Assembly (NCBI RefSeq): GCF_014633365.1
Contig: NC_068344.1
Location: 34,904,670-34,968,669, forward strand
DNA length: 64,000 bases
Reading direction: 5' to 3'
Source: Diospyros lotus
Taxonomy: Eukaryota > Streptophyta > Magnoliopsida > Ericales > Ebenaceae
The position numbers and the translations under genes were made by a program. Position 1 is the first letter of the stretch. Each line of letters starts with the position of its first letter. Under the pieces are notes generated by a model. That model was not told where the DNA came from and made no database searches. It saw only the letters and a list, made by a program, of their open reading frames with translations. Of the stretch, positions 23,201-35,200 are shown in pieces.

Positions 23201-26200
23201 AAATAAACCTATAACTTCATTAATGCTTCAAATCTTGAAGTAAAAGTAGAGCAAAATAATTCATAGACTACCTCATCAAATGAGATTACATCGACCATTT
23301 AGTATAGCAATAGCACATAAAAGTCTAGAAATAAAAGAGTTCATGAATAACAATAACCAACAACAAAAAAGAAGTAAACAAAAACTAGTAGATTAAAATT
23401 GCAAGTAATAATATATTTATGCGTATGTATATATATATACCCAAAAAATTATAATATATATACAAGTATAATATCGGTTCCGGTTCAGTTCGAACCACGG
23501 TTTGAAAAGAAAAACCAATAACCAAACCAAATATATTGGTTCTTAATTTTTCAGTACCAGAACTTAACCGTTGAACCATAAAACCAATCCAAAAGGCACG
23601 GTTCGGTTCGGTTTTGGTCCGGTTCACCGGTTTTCGGATATTTTTTGACACCCCTACTTTCGGTTGCAAAAAGAAAATACACCTTAAGTAGGTCTTTAGG
23701 CTTTGGTTCACCCTTTTGGTTTTCCCGTCAGATTGGGGATGATAGGCTATGGACATGTTCAATTTGGTCCCCATAGCCTTCATAAGCTCCTGCCACATCA
23801 AACTAATGAAGATTCTATCCTGGTTTGAGATGATAGACTTGGGGATTCCATGTAATTTCACCACTTGATCCAAGAAGGCTCTAGCCATCTCTTGAGCTGT
23901 ATAGGGATGAGTCAACCCTATAAAGTGAGCAAATTTGGTTAGCTAGTCCACCACCACCAATATACTATCCTCACTCTCTGATTTTGGTAATCCCTCTACA
24001 AAGTCCATGGATGCACTAGACCATGCTTGGTTGGGGATAGGTAGGGGTTGCAATAGCCCCAGGTAAGCCGCTGTTTCAGACTTACACCTTGTAGGTGTCA
24101 CAAGCTAGCACAAATTCCTTAACTTCTGTCTTCATCCTAAGCCAATGAAATAATTGCCTAATCTGCAGATAGGTATTTTGAATTCTTGTGTGCCCTCCCA
24201 AGGGAGACTCGTGTAGGGCTTGCATTGTTTTCCTCTTGAGATTTGCATTGTTTCCAATTACCATTCTGTCCTAATATCTCAACATACCCCCCACCAAAGT
24301 ATATCCATCAGCCTCATTGACCCCCACATCCAATCTTTCCAACAACTCCTCTACCTTCTCATCAGCTTCATAGCTGTTTACCACCTCCTGGTACCACTTG
24401 GGGACCACCATGGTTATAACTGTTGAATTGCCTTCTTCATGGCACTTGGAGAGAGCATCAACTGCTATATTCTCCTTGCCCTTTTTGTACTGTATAGTAT
24501 AATCTAAACCCATCAATTTGGCCATTCCCTTCTTTTGTAGTTGAGTTTGTAGTTTCTGTTGTAACAAAAACTTCAAACTTTCATAATCTGTTTTGATTAT
24601 AAACGTACCCTCTTCCAAATAATACCTCCACTTGTCAACAACCATCAAAACCGCTATAAATTCCTTCTCATATATGCTAAACCCCATGTGTTTAGAGCTC
24701 AAGACCTGGCTTAGGAATGCCAATGGTCTTCCTTCCTGCATCAACACTACCTCAATATATGTCCCACATGCATCTATTTTTAGAACAAAGGGCTTACTAA
24801 AATCAGGCAGCTCTAGGACAAGAACCCTGCTCATAGCCCCTTTTAGCTTCTCAAAAGTTGCCGCTACTTCTGATCCCCAATTGAAACCCCCATTCTTTAA
24901 AAGATTTGTTAGGGGTTTGCTAATGACCCTATAGCCCTTCACAAACCGGCGATAGTACCTGATTAACCCTAGAAATCCCCTCAAAACCTTCACCATGGTA
25001 GGCCTTGGCCAAGACACCATGGCCTCTACTTTTCTTGGGTCTGTACTAACCCCATCCCTTGATATGATATGCCCCAAATACTCCACCTGCCCTTGACGAA
25101 AAACACTTTAGACTTCTTAATAAAAAGTTGGTTAGACCTGAGGATCTCAAAGGTGGTTCTTAGGTGAGCCAAATGTTGTTCAAAGGTAGGGTTATAGATA
25201 AGTATATCATCAAAGAATACAAGTATAAATTTTCAAAGATAGGGTTCAAGAGGGAGTAAACACTAAGCTTGAGTTGTGGAGAAACAATTTAGAATCTAAG
25301 GGATTTAAATTAAGTAGAAGGAAAATAGAATATATGGAATGCAAATTTAGTAAGAATGCAAGAGTGGATGGTGTTATAATAAAATTGGAAGACCAAATCA
25401 TACAAAGAAAAGACCATTTTCGATATTTGGGATCAGTGGATATTTGGGATTAGTGATTCAAAAAGATGGAGAAATTCACGAGGATGTCACGCATAGAATT
25501 GAGGCAGGTTGGCTAAAATGGAGAAATGCATCGGGGGTGTTATGTGATGGTAAAATCTTATTAAAACTGAAAGGAAAATTTTATAGAACAGCTATAAGAC
25601 TAGTTTTATTGTATGGCTTAGAATGTTGGGTAGTTAAATATTAGTATGAGCAAAAGACGAGTGTAGTGGAGATGAGGATGCTAAGATGGATGTGCGGCCA
25701 TACAAGAAAAGATAAAATTAGAAATGAGATTATTCGTAATAAGGTAAGAGTAGTGCCAATTGAGGAGAAGATGAGAGAGACTAGATTAAGATGGTTTGAT
25801 CATGTGAGAAGAAGACCAAAAGACGCTCCTGTGAGGAGAGTTGATGAAATGGAACAATTAGTCAAAAAAAAAAAGGTAGAGGCAGACCCAAGAAGACTTT
25901 GGGAGAGACATTAAAATTTGATATGAAGTGTATGAACTTAAATGAAGATATGACAAAAGTGAGAAATACATGGAAATCTAGAATTCATGTAGCCGACCCC
26001 ACATAGTGGGATAAAGGCTGGATATGTTGTTGTAGGGTTCAAAAATTCTATTCATAAGAGACTGGAAAGTGGATGGGGCATTGGTAAGCCCAAATGGCAT
26101 TACCAAAAATTCAAAATGTCCATGGTGTGTTCTAAAGACAGTCTTATGTATATCCTCGAGCTTCATTTTGATTTGGTGGTAGCCTGAGCATAGGTCAAGC

Positions 26201-29200
26201 TTAGAAAATAATTTGACATGGTGTAGCTCGTCCATAAGGTCTTCCACAAGGGATATATGGAATTTATCCTTGATGGTCATGGCATTAAATTGGCGACCGC
26301 TATGATCCATCTTTTTTCTTGACTAATAGGACTAGAGAAGCAAAAGAGCTTTGGCTAGGTCTAATGATAGATTGTTGTAGTATTTTCCTAACCATTTTCT
26401 CAATCTCAGTCTTTTGAATTGGGGGATAACGGTAGGATCTAATATTGATAGACTCAGTATTAGGTTTTAGGTTAATAGCATGGTCAAACATTCTGGTAGG
26501 AGGGAGGGTTGTGGGTTCAATGAAAAGATCCTCATACTCTTCCAACAATTTATTAATGAAACTCTAAATGGTGTACCTGATCATGCATTCCCTGGGGCAT
26601 GCTGACTGTTAGGTAGAATTCTCCTTGTACTTCCTTGTCACCATGGCTCTCCTCTATGGCCACAATAGAGAATAGTTGTGCTAGCTGATTCCACTTGCCC
26701 CTAAATACCCTCTGTAACCTTTTCCTATTGATCATTTTGCATGTTCTAGCTTCTTTTCCCCTTGTTAACGTCTTCCTTCATTCTCTCTCAAAGGAGACCT
26801 CCATTCGATTAAAATCAAAACTAATGGGGCTTACCCCCTTCATCCAATCTACTCTAAGAACTACATCACCGCCCCCCAACTGTAGTAGTCTTAGATTTGC
26901 CTCAAACCTTTCCCCCTACATTTCCCAACAGAAGCTGTTGCAGGCTGATTTGCTTACCACCTGGTTCCCATTGGTTACTGTCACACTCAAGGGTGGTGTT
27001 CTCATTAGTTATCACTTTAATCTTTTGGCTGTGCTCTCATCAAGAAAGTTGTGGGTGCTCCCATTGTCAGTTAGGATCATAAGGTTACAACCTTTAACTT
27101 GACCTTCTACCTTAATGATTTGATTGTTGGCTACTCCTTTCAAGGCATGAATTGATATCTCTCCATTGTCCTCCCCAATCTCTTCATAGTCTTTCTGCTT
27201 TGCATCCTCCTATACTTCTTCATCCTCCCCTTACAACAGTAAGATTTGTCTCTTGCATTGATGTCCGGTATGATATTTATTCCCACATCGATAGCAAAGA
27301 CCAGTTAGTCCCCTTTGCTTAATTAGTTTCCCTCCATAAGGGGCTGAACTTGATCCAACCACATTTTTCACCCCATTATTCCCTTTCACCATATCCGGGT
27401 TATAGCTCATTCCTCCTAAATTAGATGCCCCTAGAACCATCCCCTTCTGTTGCTGTCTTTGCTTCTTCATTAAAGCTTCCACCACCATCTCTTGTAGTTG
27501 GGCACTCTCAAATGACTGCTCCACAGTTTGGTGCCTCATCATTTTAACCATGGGTTGAAGCTCCTCACTAAGTCCATGTCACAACTCAAGGGTAGTTAGA
27601 AGGGTATTATTGTAATAAGGTTGTAGTAGTTAATATGAGGTATTTTGTGAGTTGTTAGGAGCACATGGGTGCTGTTTTCCAGATTTCATTTACTATTGAA
27701 TAGCCTATAAATAGGCTCTAGTATGTAGAGAAAGATATGCTGAAAATAACATAGTGAATTCATATTTTCTCTCCTTACTTTCTCCCTCTCATTCTTCCTA
27801 ATTCTCTCTCATTTCTTTTGATTCTGTTGTATATCTCCCTCCAATTCTTCTCCGTTTCACTCCTGAATCCTCCCCAATTCCTTCCTAGACCCTAGCTAAA
27901 CCCTAAGGTCGTAACAAATGGTATCAGAGCTGGTCCTTCATCGGCTGTGATTTTGGTAAATTCGTATCAACTTGGTTTGAAACTCGGACGGCGATTTCGA
28001 CGGTGGCTGCGAACATACGTGATCATGTGCAGTTGATTGAGGCGAGCGTAGTACTGTTGAATTTGGAATTAGCAAGGCTGAGACAATCATGCAGCTGTAG
28101 CAATCGCGAGCAGTTGCAAGCAACTCTAGCAATCGGCAGTTGCTGTAGAACTGGGAACGAATTGAACCCAGGCCAATTCAGTTCCAGCGATTCCAATGGA
28201 GAAATTGCCTCTCGACTTGAAAATCTAGGAGGTATTGATCGGTCGAGGAAGGTGAATCAGATCTTGGTGAATTCCGAGTCGCTAGATTAGGCGATTAGCG
28301 GAGGTGGTGTCCGGGTGGCTCTCGACTAATAATTGAGGCTCGGAATGGGATGAAGAATACAAGAAATGATTGTAGCAAGTAACTCGAGAGGTTGCTCCTG
28401 CATCAGAGATTAAGGAAGATTGCACAGAACAATGCCCTATGGAAGATCGATTTTCTGAGGCAGTTGATCATTTTAAGAGAAGGAATTCTGAAGTTAAGGA
28501 TTGCTGAATTTTAATACAAGGAGGAGTTTCCGAAGGGATCCTTAGAGGCTGATCAAGAGACTACTACAAGCATTGATCGAGCAACGATTTAAACAAAGAT
28601 TAAGGCATCGAAGAGAAGCCGATTGAAGCCGACATCAATTTCAACTGCTTTCAGTGACAAACTCAAATCAAGTAGGAAGAGGAGTTAGGTAGCGGAAGTT
28701 GCTTCAGAAGCAAGATAGTGGACGGTGATTGGGTGGAAACTCCGCTGGGGAATTTGATTCACATCGATCGGGGTAGAAAGCAACTAGTTGTAAGGCGGAA
28801 CTGAACTCGAATTTGAATGGAGAAGCCGAGCAAAGCAAACGACGATCAGAAGTGAATCGGATTTGAAAGGCGAAGCTGAGGCACGATTGAAGCAGAGCCG
28901 TGGGCGATTCAAGAATTCAGGAGAATTTCAAGTAGATGTCGGTGATTGGGTAAGCAAGGACGCAGGCCTGAGGCGAATTGAAGCAGAGCCGATCAGTATG
29001 TGGTTGTCGCGATTTTAAAGGTGAAATAGACTGACAATTCCAATTGTGTGATTCCAGGTCCAACCGTTGCATGTGCAGTGGTTCTCGTGAGGTGAATCTG
29101 GAGGCTGAACCGGTTCAATCAAGTTCCGAAAGTATTTACACAACAGAAACGTTGTTATCCGAGTGGCGCAACGGGTTTTGGATTGGAAACGGATCTGGAA

Positions 29201-32200
29201 GGCAGAGTCAGGAGTTGATGTTGACCAGGAATTGTGGTAAATTAAGGTTTGAAGTTGAAGGCAACGCGGGGTGAGCCAGATGGAGTTCCGATCGGATGCA
29301 ATTGAAAGGGGAAGGCGGCAGAATCAGGAACAAGTGGAGGATCAGATGGAAATGCTAGAGTTGGGAATCAGGGAGGAATGGATGGTTATATGGCCAATTT
29401 AGATCGAGCCTTTAGCGGGGTTCGGGAGGAAATTACTGGGTTCCGCCAGCAGATCAGCTAGCACTTGAACGCCTTGAACATGTTAGCTAGGCAACCTAAT
29501 GTCCGCCTTCCGATGGAATTGACTCCCAGGGCTTCAGCGGTGCCCATTCTAACGACGCTAATGAATAGATAGAGATCACATGATCCGACAGAGGCAGAGG
29601 ACAAAGTTGAGGCAGAGGAGGATAATTGGGACCAAGGGGTTGGCAGTAATCACTCCACCATTCCAGAGTCACAAATGGACATTCCCCCGTTTGAAAGAGA
29701 AAGACCTCAGTGGTGGATCCGACGGTGCGAACGGATGTTCTACCAACACCAAGTAGTGGAAGGGGAGAAAGTGGAAATAGCTGCAGTTTATTTGGATGGT
29801 GTTGCATACATTTGGTTCCAGAATTGGAGTTGGGGAAGGCTGGAATTGAGCTGGCCGCAGTTTGTAATTGACTTGTGTAACCGGTTTGGAAAAAGGACCA
29901 AGACCTATATTATCAGGGGAGCTTTTAAGGCTGTTAATCTGGAGATGCAAGAAGCTGATGAGGAAGAAAAGGAAGTGGAAGAAGGGATTGAAGAATTGGG
30001 GGATGGCAGTCCAACAGTTGGCGGCATCTCAAGCACCCCCACTGGTGCTGAGAATCCAGAGGCTAAAACCCTCAATATGACACCATTAAAGGAGGTAACT
30101 ATGGAGGATGAAGTTGAGATGTTCGCTAGCAATCCGTAAGCCAAAGATCTTGGAATGGAAATGACCACCACAGCCTTAGATTGTGGAGATCTTAAATCTA
30201 TTTCTCTTGAAAGAATAGGAATGGAAGGAGTTGTTGAATTACTTACTATGGACCAGGTAACTCCAACTGAGAAATCAGTCGACTGGGAGAAAACTTGTGC
30301 CTTAATAGAAGTGGATAACCAATGGAGGGCAATTCAAGATTGGTTAGAGGTTAAGGGAGGATGCTTGCATGATATTGATTACACTAAAACTTTCCAGCAA
30401 TATGTTTCTGATTTGGAGCAATGGAGGAAGCAGAAGGATAAAGCGAAACAAGATGAAAGGAAGAAAGGGAAGGGATTCTTTGTTGAAGGGACCAAGACTC
30501 TTCTTGTTTTGCTTATTCATGTTTCCATTGGTGTGGCAGCAAGACATAATGTTGTTGTTGTTAAGGAGAAAGAAAAGAGAAAGTAAAAGAAAAGGGAAAA
30601 ACAAGATAAGAAGAAGGAAAAACGAAGAAGAAACCAATGGGTGAAGATGGGCATTGGATAAAGAAATGATAGCTTGGTTGTAATAAGTTTCTTGGGGATA
30701 AGAAACCTTTCAAGGGGAGGGGAATGTCACAACTCAAGGGTAGTTAGAAGGGTAATATTGTAATAAGGTTGTATTAGTTAATAGGAGCTATTTTTTGAGT
30801 TGTTAGGAGCACATGAGTGCTATTTTCCAGATTTCATTTACTATTGAATAGCCTATAAACAGGCTCTAGTATGTAGAGAAAGATATGCTGAAAATAACAT
30901 AGTGAATTCATATTTTCCCTCCTTACTTTCTCCCTCTCATTCTTCCTAATTCTCTCTCATTTCTTTTGATTTCTGCTGTATATTTCCCTCCAATTCTTCT
31001 CTGTTTCACTCCCGAATCCTCCCCAATTCCTTCCTAGACCCTAGCTAAACCCTAGGGTCATGACAGTCCACTCATGAAGCTTGACACAAAGTAAGCTTCC
31101 GAGAGGTGGGGATTATGGTTGATCATAAGGGATCTCAACTCTTCAAACCTCTGTAAGTAGGCTCCCATATCCCTAGTCTGTCTGAGCTTGTTGAATTTTT
31201 CTATAACGTCTATCATACTCCTTTCCCCAAAATGCTCACACAGTTTCTCAGAGATTCCTCCCAATTATAGTCTTCTCTCACCCCAAGGCACCCTTGAAAC
31301 CATGCAACCATTACTTCACTGAAGTATGAAGTGGCTAAGGATACACTGTGCAATCTCGGGATGTTATACTAATTGAACATTCTCGCACATTTCCTCAACC
31401 ACCACTTGGGATTAGTTCCTTCAAACATGGGAATCTCCATTCGGGGCATGGGAAACCCCAGATGATGGGGATTGGTTTGATCGTTCCTTTCTCTTTCCAT
31501 CATCCCTTCTAATTCCTCCTTCGGATCTACCTCAATTTCAGAGGTTCCGTTCACCCTATTCCCCTGTAAAATTGGTTCAATCCTCTCTCTAGTCCTTTCT
31601 CTAGGGGAAAAATCAGGAGAGACCCTTATCGAATTCTGGTGAGTAAACATCACCATGAATTGTTGTATTTGGGCCCCCATTTCTTCTTGTATCTGCACGA
31701 GTGATCCATCCAACCTCCGCTTCATCCCTTTAATCAAACTCTCAATCTTGCGATCCATCGCCATGATCGCTTCATGATTCCAGGTGGTACCGATCTCCAG
31801 TTGATCGGCTTTGTTTTGGAATTTCGTCATAGTTGAGCAAACTTGCTACAGCAGTGACTCGAAATTCTTCATATGGGTTCCCTTCGCTCTGATATCAATC
31901 TGTCATGGCTTAAGCCTAACAAGGTTTTTCTTCCTAATCTGGTTTGAATTAGGAAGCCACTCGCGAGAACAGAGAACAATGAAGGATAATGAGGAAGGGA
32001 GGAAGAGAGTAAGAATAAGAGAGAAAGAGAGAGAAGATGGGAGAGATAGAGATTATAATTTCTCTTTAATATTTCGATAATCCATCCACGAGGGAATTGA
32101 GAAGTTTATACAAGGCGCTGAAGGGGAAGATTCCCCTGCTGAGGTGGGCCCTACAACCCTCCACGGTTGTAACAACCTGCCTCTACCCCTAACCTCTTGC

Positions 32201-35200
32201 ACATGGTAGCCCATGGCTGGTAACTAACTAACTAACTATAACATCAACAGTAAAAGTAAAAAAATTGAAAAATACTGTAACCCATGGTCCCCCCCCCCCC
32301 CCCCCCCCCCCCTTCCCAACCAAAAACAGAAAAGGCCAATGGCCTCAAGTTTTTTTTTTTCCTTTTTGATGTCATAATAAAAAAAAGATGTTACATTTGA
32401 TATGTCATCTTTGCTGTTTATGTTACTGTGGAAGAAGTTCAAACTTGTGGTGCTTTGGCTTCAGGATTCATTTGAACGAGCCAAGAAGTGGGTTCGAGAA
32501 CTGCAAAGACAAGGTGAATTACTTATTTCTATAACGTCTATGTTGTGGTTGTCTTCTAATCTCATATAGCATGACTACAAAGCTTGTATTGTTTGGAACA
32601 AAGCTGTGCCCCTCAAATATTCTTCTTGTTGCTCTCCTGAATGTTTCCATCTCTTTTCTAGTGAATTTGAACTCTTAATAAAGTTTATAGTACTTGGGTG
32701 TTTTCTAAGGTCATTTTACCCTTCTTATTTTTTAATCGGTGGGGGAGGTCTTCCAAAATGTGATGGGTACTCTTGGCAATTTGCTAAACCTCAAGAGTGG
32801 GCAGTGTAATTGACTCAAAAAAATACCACAAATTTTTTAAGTTCATAAGAATTCTCAGTTCTAATTCTTGTGATTTTGAAAGAATGATAGAGATTAGACG
32901 CTTTACAGAAATAGTTCATACTCAATTTTATTTTATTGAATTGGAGCAAACTGTTCATTACTTTTTTTTTATATGTTAATCCATGTTCTGTTTCTCCTAT
33001 TTTATTTGGTTAATTTCTTACCATGTCTGCTGTTAATATCGCACTGAATCTTTAGAGGCATGACCTGATTGAGGTCACTATGTCAAAATTGAAGATACAG
33101 ATGCAATCACCACTTAACAGTCCAAATTTTTATAAATCAAGTCCATAAGGCTGAGAGAAACTTGTAAGCATTGAGGTAGGGGTTAACAAATAAGGTCATT
33201 GTGCGTTACAATTGTGATTTCTATATAGCTGGTTTGAGTAGATAATACATCTTCTTATGAACTAGCCTGGCAAGATGTTCATGATCAATTGATCTGGACT
33301 CTGATAAAACAGGATTTGCAAGGGCAGAGCCAAACAGCCTTTCATGTTATTGGTAAGGAGATGAACTTGGAAGCTTTTCAGTTTTTACTTTTTCCTTTTC
33401 TTATGTCTTTTTCCTTGAAATGTGTGGGGGGGGGGGGGGGGGGTGGTGGTTTGTGATTGGCAGTCGTACTCAAATTGGCTAGATATTATCAGAATCCCAC
33501 AATAAGTTAAAACCATGGTGTTTCATATATGGTGACAGGCTCCACACTTGGCCTTCCTGACTTCTGAATTTGTGAAGCTTTTAAGTTCCGTCTACAGCTG
33601 CTTTTATGCTTTAATTAAAATTGCTACTCCTATTTAGCATGAAAAATTACATCTTTCAATACATTTAAAGGACATGACATTGAGCTCATTGTTAAAGTTA
33701 AGTTGGTGATTGTCTAGCTTGTAATGAAATTGTCTATTGCTGTTGTAGGAAACCCAAACATGGTAACATTTTTGGTGGCGAACAAGGCCGACTTGGAATC
33801 AAGTAGACAGGTGGACAATGAGGTGCTTGAACAGATTGTGTTTTTATTCCCCTTTGGGTTTAATTCATGATTATTTAGAACTTAAGTGCTATTTGTACAT
33901 GGAGTTTGAACACTCTGTTGTACACTCAGCTTCACTGTATACATTCCATTAGACCAAGAGCACAAGAGTGTTTAGAACACTGGAGGTACAATGAAGTGAA
34001 GCTGAGTGTAAAATAGAGAGTACAAACTCCATGAACAAATAGATATTCATATTCACAATAAGCACCACATGCATGGTTGAAGGGCAATTTGATTGAGCAA
34101 CTTGCCATCAAGAATGGATCTCTTGAACTTCAAGAAGGAATCTTATCTTAAATGTCTTCTGGTGATAAAGTTCCCGGGCATGGCCATTGCTGCTGGGAGC
34201 CATAATATGCCATACAGGGACAATTTACGATAACCTCTATTGGTGGTCGTTTCATCGATAAAGTTGCTCTAGTATAAAATGAGTTAGTTTTTAATTGGCA
34301 TGGTTGCTTTTAGTTTAGGATACCAGAATATATGTATTAAAAAATTAAACATGATAGTAAATACAAAATATAGAGCATAGTGTATATTGTATAATATGAG
34401 ATTATAAAATATTATTATTTAGTGCGCATTTGAGATTAAGTCCAATTTTGAGGGGGGAAAATGTGATTTTCTTTTCTCCCATTCATGCGAGAGGTTAGAA
34501 ATGGTCTTTCATTATAAACTTTAGTGGCAATGGTAAAGATGTCTATTTTGAGCATGGGTAACACATGCATTGGTATTGCATAGCCTTACCTTACTGTTGT
34601 GACTTAATAATAGCGGGTGAACACTGGTACCATGAACCAGTGTACCCTGGTTTTACTGCAAATCTCTACTGTCTTTTGGTTTGTTTCAGCACTTGAAGGT
34701 TGGAGGTACCAAATTTCACTTGCGTTCATTCACTGATTTTATACACCACCAAACTCTGCAATTTGTTGAAGAGCTGATTCATTACTTTCACACATGCTTT
34801 AATTAACTCAATCAATCTGACGCACTTCCATATCTGGGGTGACTTATAACTTTATATTGCAGGCAGGAGAGCTGTATGCAAAAGAAAATAGATTGCTTTT
34901 CCTTGAAACTTCTGCAAGAACTGCACAAAATGTCAATGAGCTTTTTTATGATATAGGTAACTATATTGATTATAATTTTCGTGGTTTGAATATCTTCTCT
35001 CTGGCCACACTTGGTCTTCATGATTTCGTACGGGTTTCCTCTTTCTCCAATGAATGTACATTCTGTACTACTTACTGGTTCTTCAGTTATGTTGTTTCCT
35101 CCACATCAATGGCCATAAATAGAAATGACTAGTGAGTTAAAATTCATATAATCTACTCCACATGGTGGTATGAAGGCTTGATATCTTATTATTTCTCGGA

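Larger units (their letters stand above)
22376..27571 (-). pseudogene. Chromovirus gag-pol remnant (zinc knuckle to integrase)
   Basis: In minus-strand order: a CCHC knuckle [14 protein letters not shown] (27231-27551), a protease region without clear frame, and reverse transcriptase with [38 protein letters not shown] (26043-26548) and FFDDILIY after the LINE at 25250-26033. Then comes RNase H (24271-25086, [20 protein letters not shown] and a [14 protein letters not shown] end) and the integrase zinc finger (24082-24264, [13 protein letters not shown]). The integrase core and C-terminus follow ([17 protein letters not shown] near 23750, then [20 protein letters not shown] at about 22890). 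A linker into the chromodomain ([13 protein letters not shown]) ends the segment. Frames shift several times and stops are common, so it cannot make enzyme. The hAT MITE at 22979-23656 splits the integrase. Confidence 0.88.
27577..31065 (+). mobile_element. Gag-only non-autonomous LTR retrotransposon (TR-GAG type)
   Basis: Complete at 3,489 bp: 5' LTR 27577-27916, primer site, internal region, polypurine tract, 3' LTR 30725-31065, and exact 5-bp target duplication gtcca (27572-27576 and 31066-31070). The LTRs differ at about 16 positions and one indel over 340 bp (about 95 percent identical by eye), so it is moderately young. The internal 2.8 kb encodes only a gag-like protein and a second unrecognised ORF. 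No protease, RT, RNase H or integrase motif is present. It inserted into the chromovirus gag region in opposite orientation. Mobility must have depended on enzymes from another element. Confidence 0.92.
19062..32288 (-). mobile_element. Degenerate chromovirus (Ty3/gypsy) filling intron 3
   Basis: Two similar LTRs (19062-19469 and 31901-about 32288) enclose gag and pol remnants on the minus strand, antisense to the host gene. Beside the right LTR, the minus strand reads TGATATCAGAGC (31886-31897), one base from the usual initiator-Met tRNA primer site TGGTATCAGAGC. Beside the left LTR is a polypurine tract (complement of 19470-19487, AAAGAAGGGGAAAA). The pol C-terminus carries a chromodomain-like segment ending [14 protein letters not shown], which places it among chromoviruses. 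Several later insertions cut it: 19597-22370, 22979-23656, 25250-26033 and 27577-31065. Stops and frameshifts are frequent. The right LTR end and the target duplication are lost in a C homopolymer. Confidence 0.88.

Noticed and set aside
30155..30586. Envelope-like protein
   Set aside because: No signal peptide, only a short weak hydrophobic stretch, and a Lys-rich core; it cannot be supported.
32289..32312. C run as an i-motif or regulatory element
   Set aside because: Position at a damaged LTR end makes slippage or assembly error the simpler explanation.
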